Below are positions 1-8,534 of a stretch of DNA of 64,000 nucleotides, piece after piece. Within the stretch, counting starts at the first letter, position 1, and each line of letters opens with the position of its first letter. Source of the stretch: Gemmatimonadaceae bacterium (lineage in GTDB: Bacteria; Gemmatimonadota; Gemmatimonadetes; Gemmatimonadales; Gemmatimonadaceae); contig JADZCT010000029.1 in the NCBI GenBank assembly GCA_020851455.1, positions 228,370-292,369 of the forward strand, read 5' to 3'. The notes beneath the pieces were generated by a model, which saw only the letters and a program-made list of their open reading frames with translations, was not told where the DNA came from and ran no database searches. A program made the translations under genes and the position numbers.

Positions 1-986
1 TGCCCGGCTGGAACCCGATTTCGATCTCGGGCTACCACATGCGCGAAGCGGGCGCCACGGCCGTGCAGGAACTGGCCTTCACTATCTCCAACGCCGTCGC
101 GTACGTGCGTACGGCCCTCGGCGCGGGCCTCGCCGTGGACGACTTCGCTCCCCGGCTGTCGTTCTTCTTTGCGTGCCACAACGACCTGTTCGAAGAAGTG
201 GCGAAGTTCCGCGCCGCCCGCAGGATCTGGGCGCGCCTCATGCGCGACCGGTTCGCCGCGTCCGACGCCGGCTGTCGGCTCCGCTTTCACACGCAGACCG
301 GCGGGGTGACGCTCACGGCCCAGCAGCCGCTTACGAACGTCGTGCGTGTCGCCGTCCAGACCCTTGCCGCCACGCTTGGTGGCACTCAGTCGCTGCACAC
401 TAACGGCTATGACGAAGCGCTGGCGCTTCCAACCGCCGAGGCCGCCACCCTGGCCTTGCGAACGCAGCAGGTCGTCGCCTTCGAGAGCGGCATCGCCGCC
501 ACGGTGGATCCGCTGGCCGGCTCCCACTATGTGGAGGCACTCACGAACGAGGTGGAGCGCCGCACGCTCGCGCTCATGGCCGACGTTGACGCGCGTGGCG
601 GGAGCGTGGCGGCGATCACCGCCGGGTTCTTCCAGGATGAAATCGCGCGCAGTGCGTACGAGTACCAGCTTGCCGTCGAATCGGGCAACCGCGCCGTCGT
701 TGGCGTGAATCGCTTCGCGGACGACGAGCCGGTGCCGGTGGTTCCCGCCCCCGACTACCACGCGCTCGAGGCCGCCCAGGCCGCCCGCGTGGCGGCCGCG
801 CGCTCGGTCCGCGACGCTCGTGCCCTCGCCACGGCGCTCGACGCCGTGTCTGCAGCCGCCCCGCACGCGGGAGCGGCGAACTGCGGACTGATGGCAGCCA
901 TAGTGGACGCGGTGCGGGCCAGGGCCACGGTTGGCGAAATCAGCGCCCGGCTGGAGGCCGCGTATGGCCGCTACAAGCCAGCGTAG
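1..986 (+). CDS. Methylmalonyl-CoA mutase large (substrate-binding) subunit, C-terminal part, 5' truncated
   Basis: The reading frame is open from base 3, so the gene begins left of the window and about 327 residues are visible. The first visible residues, PGWNPISISGYHMREAG, and later GGTQSLHTNGYDEALALPT and DPLAGSHYVE are hallmarks of the acyl-CoA mutase TIM-barrel domain, which rearranges methylmalonyl-CoA and succinyl-CoA with adenosylcobalamin. The protein stops at the end of the barrel (LEAAYGRYKPA) without the B12-binding domain, as in split mutases whose cobalamin subunit is a separate gene. That partner is not in the window. The substrate could be another branched acyl-CoA, for example isobutyryl-CoA. 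The family call is firm; the substrate is inferred. Confidence 0.93.
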   Translation, partial: PGWNPISISGYHMREAGATAVQELAFTISNAVAYVRTALGAGLAVDDFAPRLSFFFACHNDLFEEVAKFRAARRIWARLMRDRFAASDAGCRLRFHTQTGGVTLTAQQPLTNVVRVAVQTLAATLGGTQSLHTNGYDEALALPTAEAATLALRTQQVVAFESGIAATVDPLAGSHYVEALTNEVERRTLALMADVDARGGSVAAITAGFFQDEIARSAYEYQLAVESGNRAVVGVNRFADDEPVPVVPAPDYHALEAAQAARVAAARSVRDARALATALDAVSAAAPHAGAANCGLMAAIVDAVRARATVGEISARLEAAYGRYKPA

Positions 987-1044
987 CGCCCCGCGGCGCG
1001 CGCGCGTGAGGTTCGGCAGCCAGGGTCGCCGGGCGCCAACCGCG

Positions 1045-1650
1045 ATGCGGCTGCTCGGCGCAGGTGCCGTCGCCACCGCGCTCGCCGCGGCGCCCCGCCC
1101 GGCCGGCGGTCAGGACTACCTCGACGATCGCAGGGGCATCGCAGCCGCCGTCGGCGGCGGGCTGAGTTCCGCAGGCCTCAACTGCAATCCCCGATGCTCG
1201 GGCGACCGGCGTGCCGGCCCGGTATTCACGGCCCGGGGCATCGGGTACATCACCCCACACCTGGCCGTTGCCGTGAGCGCGGACGGCTACTACCAGTCCG
1301 TGGCCAGGGCAGGGGGCGCGGGGCGCTGGCAGATGAACTGGTTCACGCTCGGCGCAATGTGGTACCCGCGGGAGGATGGCGACGTGTACTTCCGCGCCGG
1401 CATGGGCGCCGCGATCATGCACGCGCATACGACGTTCCCCTCCGTCGGGGCGCTGGATCTCGACACGCGTCACGTTGGCTTCGTCGCAGGCGTCGGCCGC
1501 GACTACCGGCTGTGGCGCGGGTACGGCGTGACGGCCTTCGCGGATTACCTGTTCACCCCTCGCTCGACTGGCTACCTGTACGGGGTTGAGAGCGGCGCCG
1601 AGGTGGGCGCCGACGTCCTGACCATAGGCATTGCGGCGATAGTCTTCTGA
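1045..1650 (+). CDS. Small secreted or outer-membrane beta-barrel protein, unknown function
   Basis: I do not recognise a named family. From the ATG chosen here the protein is 201 residues with a short hydrophobic leader (MRLLGAGAVATALAAAP...GGQ). The mature part alternates Gly/Ala and aromatic residues (RGIGYITPHLAVAVSADGYYQ, GVTAFADYLF) and ends in Phe (TIGIAAIVF), the typical beta-barrel assembly signal. The open frame extends back to 931, overlapping the mutase, and a GTG at 1006 is a second possible start. The ATG is preferred because it places the signal peptide at the N-terminus. It follows the mutase by 58 bases, probably by chance rather than functional linkage. Confidence 0.6.
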   Translation: MRLLGAGAVATALAAAPRPAGGQDYLDDRRGIAAAVGGGLSSAGLNCNPRCSGDRRAGPVFTARGIGYITPHLAVAVSADGYYQSVARAGGAGRWQMNWFTLGAMWYPREDGDVYFRAGMGAAIMHAHTTFPSVGALDLDTRHVGFVAGVGRDYRLWRGYGVTAFADYLFTPRSTGYLYGVESGAEVGADVLTIGIAAIVF

Positions 1651-1661
1651 GCGACACGGCC

Positions 1662-1690
1662 TCGCGCCGTGCTCCGGCACCGCCTAAATT
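1662..1690 (+). promoter_or_regulatory. Possible promoter for the FmdB-argS unit
   Basis: A TAAATT hexamer (1685-1690, part of TAAATTTG) is preceded after 17 bases by TCGCGC, one mismatch from the TTGCGC-type -35 seen before susC. It lies in the only gap between the outer-membrane gene and the FmdB gene. The evidence is positional and by similarity to other candidates in the window. Confidence 0.25.
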
Positions 1691-1745
1691 TGACGACAGG
1701 CAACGGCGCGCTCCGCGCCTTTGCGTGATTCCAGCCTCCGAAGCC

Positions 1746-2093
1746 GTGCCGACGTACGAGTACCGGTGCCCCGAAGGGCACGAGTTCGAACATTTCTCGC
1801 GTCACATGAAGGACGCAGCGGCCAGCTTGCCGTGCCCGGCCTGCGGGAAGCCGGCCGCGCGTCGCATTTCCGCCGGCGGCGGCCTTCTCTTCAAGGGATC
1901 CGGGTTCTACATCACCGACTACGGCAAGGACGGCAAGAAGGACCAGCGGCCGACGGATGGCGCTGCATCCCAGCCAGCCAACGGTCACGACGCGGGCAAG
2001 CCAACCGACTCCCCGCCGGCCGGCGCGAAGAAGCCGGGCGGCAGTGACCCGGCTCCGGCGGGATCGTCGAGCGGCGGATCATCCGCAGCGTGA
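1746..2093 (+). CDS. FmdB-type zinc-ribbon protein
   Basis: The N-terminus VPTYEYRCPEGHEFE matches the start of FmdB/putative regulatory zinc-ribbon proteins (usually MPTYEYRC), which fixes the start at GTG 1746 rather than GTG 1725. The protein is 115 residues. The second knuckle is a normal CPAC near residue 36, but the first metal site reads C-P-E-G-H instead of the usual CxxC, so a Cys-His pair may replace Cys-Cys. The tail after about residue 60 is Gly/Ser/Pro-rich and looks disordered. The stop codon overlaps the GTG of argS, so the two are translationally coupled. Members of this family are small presumed regulators of uncertain function; no target is visible here. Confidence 0.8.
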   Translation: MPTYEYRCPEGHEFEHFSRHMKDAAASLPCPACGKPAARRISAGGGLLFKGSGFYITDYGKDGKKDQRPTDGAASQPANGHDAGKPTDSPPAGAKKPGGSDPAPAGSSSGGSSAA

Positions 2094-3778
2094 ACGCCGA
2101 GGAACGGCTTCGCGCCGAAGTCACACGCGCTGCGCTCGCCATAGGCGCGCCTGAGGGATTCGAACCCGTGCTCGAGCGCCCGCGCGAGCACGCGCATGGC
2201 GACTGGGCAACCACGGCCGCGCTCGTCCTGGCGAAGGCTCTGCGCCGAAAGCCGGCCGACATCTCGCGCGACCTCGTGGCGGCGCTCGACGCCACCGCTG
2301 CGGGCGTCGCTGAGTCCGCGGTCGCCGGACCAGGGTTCATCAACTTCCGGCTGGACGCAGCCCGCCTCGCCGCGGGGCTCCATGGTGTGCTCGCCCAGGG
2401 ACGGGCCTTCGGTCGGGGCAACACCGGCGCGGGCAGGGCGGTGAACGTCGAGTTCGTCTCGGCCAATCCAACTGGTCCGCTTCACGTTGGCCACGGACGC
2501 CAGGCGGCCCTGGGTGACGCCATCTCGGCGCTCCTTGCCCACTCCGGCTGGAAAGTGACTCGCGAGTTCTATTACAACGACGGCGGCGGGCAGATCGAGC
2601 GGCTGCGCGACAGCGTGCACGCGCGCATCGTTGGCGCGCCGCTCGCGGATGACCAGTACCACGGCGAGTACGTGAAGGACGTGGCTTCGGCGTTCGTGAC
2701 GGACCTGGCGCCCCGCCTCGGGGTGTCGGAGGCCGAGGCGGTCGAACACGTCCGCCGCCGCTGGCGCGACGACGCCGGGCTTCGCGACGACGTCCGCCGC
2801 TTCGCGGTTGCGTACCTTCGGGCCGAGCAGGACGCGGACCTCAAGGCGTTCGGCGTTGCGTTCGACGTGTACTACCTCGAATCGTCGCTCTATTCGGACG
2901 GCAAGGTCGCGAGCACCATCGAGGCGCTCAAGGCGACCGGTCACACGTTCGAGCTCGATGGCGCCACGTGGCTTCGCACAACCGACTTCGGCGACGACAA
3001 GGATCGCGTCATGGTGCGCAGCGCAGGGAAGGGCGGCGAGCCGACCTATTTCGTGCCCGACGTCGCGTACCACGTGACGAAGTGGGAGCGCGGGTTCACA
3101 CGCGCCGTTGACGTCCAGGGGGCCGACCACCACAGTACGGTCACGCGCGTGCGAGCCGGCCTCCAGGCGCTTGGGATCGGCATCCCGCAGGGCTACCCGG
3201 AGTACGTGCTCCACCAGATGGTGACCGTGGTGCGGGGCGGCGAGGAGGTGAAGATCTCCAAGCGTGCCGGGAGCTACGTGACCGTGCGCGACCTCGTGGA
3301 TGAAGTCGGTCGCGACGCAGTCCGGTATTTCTTCCTCATGCGCAAGGGTGAGAGCCAACTCGTCTTCGATGTTGACCTGGCGCGCTCGCAGTCCGAAGAG
3401 AACCCCGTTTACTATATCCAGATGGCCCATGCCCGGCTCTCGGGGATCTTTCGCGTGGGTGGGATCTCCGCGGAGTCGGTCACCGGCGAAAGCGTTGATT
3501 GGGGCCAGCTCGGCGCGCCAGAGGAGCGCGAACTGGTGAAGGCAATCCTCGACTGGCCCTCGCTCGCCGCGGGTGCCGCCGAAGCCCTCGAGCCGCATCG
3601 CGTCGCCGGGTGGCTGCTCGATACCGCGCGCCTCGTGCACCTCTGGTACCACAAGCACCACGTGCTGGGCGAGCCGGAACCCGTCATGCGCGCGCGGCTT
3701 GCACTTGCCAGCGCCGCGCGCATAACGCTTGCGAACGCACTCGGGCTCCTCGGAATCGCCGCGCCGGAGCGCATGTGA
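2090..3778 (+). CDS. argS: Arginyl-tRNA synthetase
   Basis: This enzyme charges tRNA-Arg with arginine in the cytoplasm. It has 562 residues, the normal size. The N-terminal additional domain ends around residue 110 and is followed by the class I signature SANPTGPLHVGHGRQ (the HIGH motif is HVGH). KISKRAGSYVT is the KMSKS-equivalent loop, and the C-terminus carries the usual anticodon-binding helical domain with LVHLWYHKHHV. The start is GTG 2090, whose TG begins the TGA of the upstream FmdB gene. No insertions or missing motifs are apparent. Confidence 0.97.
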   Translation: MNAEERLRAEVTRAALAIGAPEGFEPVLERPREHAHGDWATTAALVLAKALRRKPADISRDLVAALDATAAGVAESAVAGPGFINFRLDAARLAAGLHGVLAQGRAFGRGNTGAGRAVNVEFVSANPTGPLHVGHGRQAALGDAISALLAHSGWKVTREFYYNDGGGQIERLRDSVHARIVGAPLADDQYHGEYVKDVASAFVTDLAPRLGVSEAEAVEHVRRRWRDDAGLRDDVRRFAVAYLRAEQDADLKAFGVAFDVYYLESSLYSDGKVASTIEALKATGHTFELDGATWLRTTDFGDDKDRVMVRSAGKGGEPTYFVPDVAYHVTKWERGFTRAVDVQGADHHSTVTRVRAGLQALGIGIPQGYPEYVLHQMVTVVRGGEEVKISKRAGSYVTVRDLVDEVGRDAVRYFFLMRKGESQLVFDVDLARSQSEENPVYYIQMAHARLSGIFRVGGISAESVTGESVDWGQLGAPEERELVKAILDWPSLAAGAAEALEPHRVAGWLLDTARLVHLWYHKHHVLGEPEPVMRARLALASAARITLANALGLLGIAAPERM

Positions 3779-3863
3779 CCCTCGGCGCTGCCCCACGCGT
3801 CTCCGGGAACCCCCGGTTACGCTCGGCTCGCGCGGCCCTGCTCAACCCCCTGCCACCACGACC

Positions 3864-4778
3864 GTGAGCCTGCTCGTCGTCGGTTCGATCGCCCTTGATT
3901 CAGTCGAGACGCCGTTCGGCAAAGCCGATGACGCGCTCGGCGGGTCCGCAACGTACTTCGCCACCAGCGCTTCGCACTACGGCCCGGTGGAACTCGTCGG
4001 AGTCGTGGGCGACGACTTCCCCGTGCAGCGACTCGACCAACTGCGCGAGCGCGGCGTGAACCTTGACGGCCTCGAACGCATGCACGGAGAGTCATTCCGC
4101 TGGCGCGGCAGATACCGGCACGACCTGAACGTCGCCGAGACACTTGAGACGCGGCTCGGCGTGTTCTCGCACTTCCGACCGAAGATCCCCGCCCAGTTCC
4201 GCCGCGCGAAGTACGTGTTCCTGGGCAACATTGACCCGCGGCTACAGTTGGACGTCCTCGACCAGGTCGAGAATCCGGATCTGGTGGCTTGCGATACGAT
4301 GAACTTCTGGATCGAGAGCCGGCGGTCTGACCTGCTGCGCCTCTTGGGCCGCGTGCACCTCATCACTCTGAACGACGCCGAGGCGCGCCAGCTCTCCGAG
4401 GAAGCGAACCTGGTGAAGGCCGCGCGCTGGATCCTGCGGCACGGCCCGAGTACCGTGATCATCAAGAAGGGAGAGCACGGGGCGTTCATGTTCCATGCGG
4501 GCCGCGTATTCTTCGCGCCGGCCTATCCCCTCGACTCGGTGTTCGATCCGACCGGGGCCGGCGATTCTTTTGCCGGCGGCTTCATGGGCTACCTTGCCCG
4601 GACGGGAGACCTCGGCGAGGCGAACATGCGGCGGGCGGTTGTGGCCGGATCCGTCATGGGGTCGTTCGTAGTCGAAGGATTCTCGATCGCGCGACTGCTC
4701 GACCTCACCAGCGACGACATAGCGCGCCGAACCGCGGAGTTCAGGCAACTGGTCGCATTCGACGCGGAGATCGCATGA
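3864..4778 (+). CDS. PfkB-family carbohydrate/nucleoside kinase
   Basis: The protein is 304 residues from GTG 3864 (VSLLVVGSIALDSVETPFG), the start that matches the family N-terminus; the longer ORF upstream overlaps argS and has no homology-like sequence. The PfkB signatures are present: LGGSATYFATSASHYG near residue 25 and FDPTGAGDSFAGGF near residue 230, whose Asp is the catalytic base. The family phosphorylates sugars or nucleosides such as ribose, adenosine or inosine. Its last four bases, ATGA, overlap the start of purM, so a role in purine or ribose metabolism is a reasonable inference, but the substrate cannot be read from the sequence. Confidence 0.85.
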   Translation: MSLLVVGSIALDSVETPFGKADDALGGSATYFATSASHYGPVELVGVVGDDFPVQRLDQLRERGVNLDGLERMHGESFRWRGRYRHDLNVAETLETRLGVFSHFRPKIPAQFRRAKYVFLGNIDPRLQLDVLDQVENPDLVACDTMNFWIESRRSDLLRLLGRVHLITLNDAEARQLSEEANLVKAARWILRHGPSTVIIKKGEHGAFMFHAGRVFFAPAYPLDSVFDPTGAGDSFAGGFMGYLARTGDLGEANMRRAVVAGSVMGSFVVEGFSIARLLDLTSDDIARRTAEFRQLVAFDAEIA

Positions 4779-5809
4779 CGCGGCGCGCGCCGCTCACGTA
4801 CGGCGCCGCGGGCGTGGACATCGCCGCCGCCGACGAGAGCAAGCGGCGCATCAAGGCGCTCGTCGAGAGCACGTTCACCTCTGGCGCGCGAGGCGGGTTC
4901 GGCGGGTTCGGCGGCATGTTCCGCGTCCCGCCAGGGATGAGCGCGCCTGTGCTCGTGTCGAGCGCCGATGGCGTTGGCACCAAGATCAAGGTGGCGATCG
5001 AAGCCGGCCGTCATGACACGGTGGGCCACGACCTCGTCAATCACTGCGTGAACGACATCCTCGTTCAGGGCGCCGAACCGCTGTTCTTCCTCGACTACGT
5101 GGCGTTCGGCAGGCTCGTCCCGGAGGTGCTCGAGGCGGTGGTTCGCGGCGTCGCAGCCGGCTGCCGCGAGAACGGGTGCGCGCTGGTGGGCGGCGAGACC
5201 GCCGAGATGCCGGGGCTCTATACCCCGCCGGATTTTGACCTCGCGGGATTCATCGTCGGAGTGGTGGAGGAGTCCGGCGTCATCTCACGCGCCGGTGCGC
5301 GCGTTGGTGACGTTCTCGTTGGACTCGCCAGTTCCGGACTTCACACCAACGGCTACTCCCTCGCCCGCAAGATCGTGGCGGAAAGGATGCGGCTGGGTCC
5401 GCATGACCCTTTCCCCGGAGCCGGGGGAAGTACCGTGGCCGATGTCCTGCTTGCCGTGCACCGCTCCTACCTTGCGGCCCTTCGGCCCGTGCTGGGCGCG
5501 GTGCACGCGATGGCCCACATCACTGGAGGCGGGATTCCCGGGAACCTCGACCGCTCGCTGCCCGATGGCGCCGACGCGCTCATAGACCGCGCCTCGTGGG
5601 ACGTTCCCCACGTCTTCCGCGCGCTGCAGCAGGCCGGGAGCGTCAGCGACGAGGAAATGTTCCGCGCGTTCAACATGGGCGTGGGAATGGTTGTCGCAGC
5701 GGATGAAGCAGGCGCCGCCGCGGTCATGGCGAGCGCCGACAGAGCAGGAATTGCTGCGTGGCACATCGGGCGGCTCGTCGAGGGAACGGGCCGCGTCGTC
5801 CTGACCTAG
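4775..5809 (+). CDS. purM: Phosphoribosylformylglycinamidine cyclo-ligase (AIR synthetase)
   Basis: PurM closes the imidazole ring of FGAM with ATP to give AIR, the fifth step of de novo purine synthesis. The 344-residue protein starts LTYGAAGVDIAAADE, and has the family motifs LVSSADGVGTKIKVA, VNHCVNDILVQGAEPLFFLDY and VGGETAEMPGLY, then SSGLHTNGYSLARK and HITGGGIPGNLDRSLP. A short Gly-rich insert (GARGGFGGFGGMF) lies near residue 35, as is usual in this enzyme. The start ATG overlaps the stop of the kinase gene by four bases, so the two are coupled. No other pur gene is nearby. Confidence 0.97.
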   Translation: MTRRAPLTYGAAGVDIAAADESKRRIKALVESTFTSGARGGFGGFGGMFRVPPGMSAPVLVSSADGVGTKIKVAIEAGRHDTVGHDLVNHCVNDILVQGAEPLFFLDYVAFGRLVPEVLEAVVRGVAAGCRENGCALVGGETAEMPGLYTPPDFDLAGFIVGVVEESGVISRAGARVGDVLVGLASSGLHTNGYSLARKIVAERMRLGPHDPFPGAGGSTVADVLLAVHRSYLAALRPVLGAVHAMAHITGGGIPGNLDRSLPDGADALIDRASWDVPHVFRALQQAGSVSDEEMFRAFNMGVGMVVAADEAGAAAVMASADRAGIAAWHIGRLVEGTGRVVLT

Positions 5810-5820
5810 AGGTGCATCGA

Positions 5821-6786
5821 ATGAAGCGTTCTTTCATTGTTGGACTCGTCGCGACGTTGGCAGTCGCGGCTCCCGCCGGCGCACAGTGCGGCGCGGCGCC
5901 CGTCACCGTGCGGCAGGGATGTCAGGCCTCGGCCGACCTTGTCGCCTATATGACACCCCAGCTCGCCACCGCCATCGCCGGAGGCAGCAGCACGCTCGGG
6001 CAGAGCGGCTCGCTTGGCGGATTCGGCCACTTCGCGGTGAGCATCCGGGGAACCGGCGTCCTCGATGGCGGGTTCCCCCAGATTGGCAAGGGCGGGTTTC
6101 GCCAGGACGGGCAGCCACAGGCGTACAACGTCAAGGACCAGGTGATTCCAGGCGTGGGACTGGACGCTTCCTTCGGCCTCTTCAGGGGGTTGTCGCTCGG
6201 CGCCACGCGCATCGGCGGGCTCGACGCGCTCGTCAGCGCTCTCTACATGCCCAACCTGGCCAGCGATGGCGACGATTTCACCGTCAAGGCAGCGGCCGGC
6301 AACCTGAAGCTTGGCTATGGCGTCCGCGTCGGCATTCTCGATGAGACGCTCGTGACCCCGGGAGTTCACCTGAGCTACCTCGAGCGGGACCTCCCCGCCG
6401 TCACTCTCGCTGGAACAACCGGCGGCGGTGCAGGCGATACGTTCGCGCTCAACGACTTCACCGTGAAGACCGCTGCGTGGCGCGTCGTCGCGGCGAAGAG
6501 CTTCTTCGTCTTCGGCCTGCAGGCAGGACTGGGGCAGGATACGTACAAGGGGTCGGCTGGCATCGCGGTGAGCGTCGCAGGTGCGCAGGCGTCGGGCAAT
6601 GCAGCCGTGGAAATGACCCGCAACAACATGTTCGTCGGACTTTCGATGAATCTCCTTGCGTTCCGCCTCGTTGGTGAACTGGGACAGGTGAGCGGCGGCT
6701 CTTTCCCCGCGCTGGTCAACTCGTTCTCGAAGCCGGCGGACGGGAGCAGGGTGTATGGGTCGGTCGGCCTCCGGCTCGCGTATTAG
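5821..6786 (+). CDS. Predicted outer-membrane beta-barrel protein, unknown function
   Basis: I do not recognise the family. The start ATG 5821 is preceded by AGAGG seven bases upstream and begins a clear signal peptide (MKRSFIVGLVATLAVAAPAGAQ). The mature 300 residues are Gly-rich with alternating polar and aromatic positions, include segments such as NLKLGYGVRVGI and MFVGLSMNLLAFRLVGELGQV, and end in Tyr (VYGSVGLRLAY), all typical of a barrel. Two cysteines early in the mature part could form a disulfide. It sits between purM and ribD, and its last 32 bases overlap the annotated start of ribD. Confidence 0.65.
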   Translation: MKRSFIVGLVATLAVAAPAGAQCGAAPVTVRQGCQASADLVAYMTPQLATAIAGGSSTLGQSGSLGGFGHFAVSIRGTGVLDGGFPQIGKGGFRQDGQPQAYNVKDQVIPGVGLDASFGLFRGLSLGATRIGGLDALVSALYMPNLASDGDDFTVKAAAGNLKLGYGVRVGILDETLVTPGVHLSYLERDLPAVTLAGTTGGGAGDTFALNDFTVKTAAWRVVAAKSFFVFGLQAGLGQDTYKGSAGIAVSVAGAQASGNAAVEMTRNNMFVGLSMNLLAFRLVGELGQVSGGSFPALVNSFSKPADGSRVYGSVGLRLAY

Positions 6787-7876
6787 CGCACCCAAGGCGG
6801 GCCGTGCGGCCGCGGAGCGCGCGTTCATGCGGCGCGCCCTTGCGCTGGCACGGCGTGGATGGGGCCGGACGGCGCCGAACCCGATGGTCGGCGCCGTAGT
6901 CGTACGCGACGGACGCGTCGTGGGCGAGGGGTGGCACGCGCACTACGGAGGGCCGCACGCGGAAGTGGCGGCGCTTCATGCTGCGGGCGCGAAGGCGCGA
7001 GGCGCCACGGTGTACGTCACGCTCGAGCCGTGCGCGCACCTGGGCAAGGTGCCGCCATGCACGGACGCCCTGATCGCCGCGGGCGTGCGGCGCGTCGTGT
7101 GTGCAACCCGCGATCCGAACCCTGTCGCCGCCCGCGGGGCTGCGAAGCTCCGTCGCGCCGGAATAGCTGTGGAGTTCGGCCTGGAGGAGGATGGGGCCCG
7201 GGAACTGAACGCGCCCTTCTTCGCGGCGCATGAACGTCCCGGCCAGCCGTGGGTGGTACTCAAGCTCGCGCTGTCGGCCGACGGTGCCGTTGCGGAGAGA
7301 GGTCGCGCGCGCGTCAAGCTCACCGGACCACGCGCCGATCGGGAGGTGCACCGGATGCGCGCTGGTGTTGACGCGATCGCGATCGGTATTGGCACGGCCG
7401 TTGCCGACGACCCCATGCTCACCGTTCGGCACGGACGGAAGCCGCGGATCCCGCCTGTGCGGGTCGTGTTCGACCACCGGGCGCGGATCGCCCGCCGGCT
7501 TCTGCTAGTGGCCACGGCGCGTGAAGTCCCGACGGTCGTGATTGCCGCCCGCCCGGGGCAGCGGAGCGAACATTCCCTGTTCCGCAACGGCGTCGAAGTG
7601 CTCCGGGCGCGCGGTATCCGGTCGTCGCTGCAAGTGCTTGCCAGTCACGGCGTTCACTCCGTGTTGGTCGAGGGCGGCCCGACCCTCGCGAGGGCCTTTC
7701 TACGGGCGCGGGCCGTGGACCGGATCGTTATCTTCCAGTCACCCCGACGCCTCGGCGCCGGGGCATTGGCTGCGTTCGACGACGCGTCGCTGCTTGACAG
7801 GTATCGTGTGGTTGCGCGGCGCCGCTTCGGCCCGGATATGATGACGACCTACGACCCACGCCTGCCGAGAGACTGA
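6755..7876 (+). CDS. ribD: Bifunctional riboflavin deaminase/reductase RibD
   Basis: RibD carries out the second and third steps of riboflavin synthesis: deamination of the pyrimidine ring, then NADPH-dependent reduction of the ribose. The deaminase domain shows the zinc motifs HAEVAAL and PCAHLGKVPPCTDALI within the first 110 residues. The reductase domain follows from about residue 165 (VVLKLALSADGAVAE) through LVEGGPTLARAFL. The track start at 6755 overlaps the upstream barrel gene; ATG 6827 (MRRALALARRGWGRTAPNPMVGAVVV) matches the usual N-terminus better and is an alternative. The stop shares a base with ribE (TGATG), marking the rib operon. No FMN riboswitch precedes it. Confidence 0.95.
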   Translation: MGRSASGSRISAPKAGRAAAERAFMRRALALARRGWGRTAPNPMVGAVVVRDGRVVGEGWHAHYGGPHAEVAALHAAGAKARGATVYVTLEPCAHLGKVPPCTDALIAAGVRRVVCATRDPNPVAARGAAKLRRAGIAVEFGLEEDGARELNAPFFAAHERPGQPWVVLKLALSADGAVAERGRARVKLTGPRADREVHRMRAGVDAIAIGIGTAVADDPMLTVRHGRKPRIPPVRVVFDHRARIARRLLLVATAREVPTVVIAARPGQRSEHSLFRNGVEVLRARGIRSSLQVLASHGVHSVLVEGGPTLARAFLRARAVDRIVIFQSPRRLGAGALAAFDDASLLDRYRVVARRRFGPDMMTTYDPRLPRD

Positions 7877-8493
7877 TGTTCACCGGGCTTGTCACCGATG
7901 TCGGCACGATCGTGCGCGCAAGCGCATCGGGCGCGGGACGCGAGTTACGCGTGTCGTGCGCGTATTCGGACCTCACCGTTGGCGAATCAATCGCGCTCGA
8001 TGGCGCGTGCCTGACGGTGACCGAGTGCGGTGAGCGCTGGTTTGCCGTGGCCGCGATCGGCACCACGCTGGGCCGTACCACGATCGGCGGCTGGGTCGCC
8101 GGCCGGCGCGTGAATCTCGAAAGGGCCCTGCGAAAGTCCGATCGCCTCGGCGGGCACTTCGTTCTCGGGCATGTTGACGGGATCGCGCACGTGGAAGCCG
8201 TGCGGCAGGACGGCGACGCGCGCCTCGTTGACCTCTCGCTCCCGCCGGCGCTTGCACAGCTCGTCGTTCCGCACGGCTCGATCGCGGTGGACGGAGTGAG
8301 CCTGACGGTCAACGCGATGCACGATCCGACGGGCGTACAGCTTTCCCTCATCGAACACACCCTGCGCAACACGACGCTCGGCGGTCTCGATGCCGGCGAT
8401 CGAGTGCACGTCGAGGCGGATGTGATCGGCAAGTACGTACAGCGACTCATGGCCGGGGCGCCCGCTGGCGCCGCGGCGCAGGATTCCCTCTAG
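7876..8493 (+). CDS. ribE: Riboflavin synthase alpha chain
   Basis: This enzyme dismutates two molecules of 6,7-dimethyl-8-ribityllumazine to riboflavin. The 205-residue protein has the expected two tandem lumazine-binding repeats: MFTGLVTDVGTIV at the N-terminus and SDRLGGHFVLGHVDGIAHVE opening the second half near residue 92, with HGSIAVDGVSLTVNA closing it. The start ATG follows the ribD stop by overlap (TGATG), and ribBA begins 41 bases after the stop. Length and motifs are normal. Confidence 0.96.
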   Translation: MFTGLVTDVGTIVRASASGAGRELRVSCAYSDLTVGESIALDGACLTVTECGERWFAVAAIGTTLGRTTIGGWVAGRRVNLERALRKSDRLGGHFVLGHVDGIAHVEAVRQDGDARLVDLSLPPALAQLVVPHGSIAVDGVSLTVNAMHDPTGVQLSLIEHTLRNTTLGGLDAGDRVHVEADVIGKYVQRLMAGAPAGAAAQDSL

Positions 8494-8534
8494 CCAATGG
8501 ACGGCGAAGGCCAACAGGCCCCGCCGATGCAGAC

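Noticed and set aside
1985-3796. 603-residue minus-strand ORF
   Set aside because: Antisense to argS, which has intact HIGH and KMSKS motifs. No protein family signature.
6755-6827. FMN riboswitch before the rib operon
   Set aside because: No RFN-type conserved boxes lie upstream of ribD; the gene overlaps the preceding outer-membrane gene.
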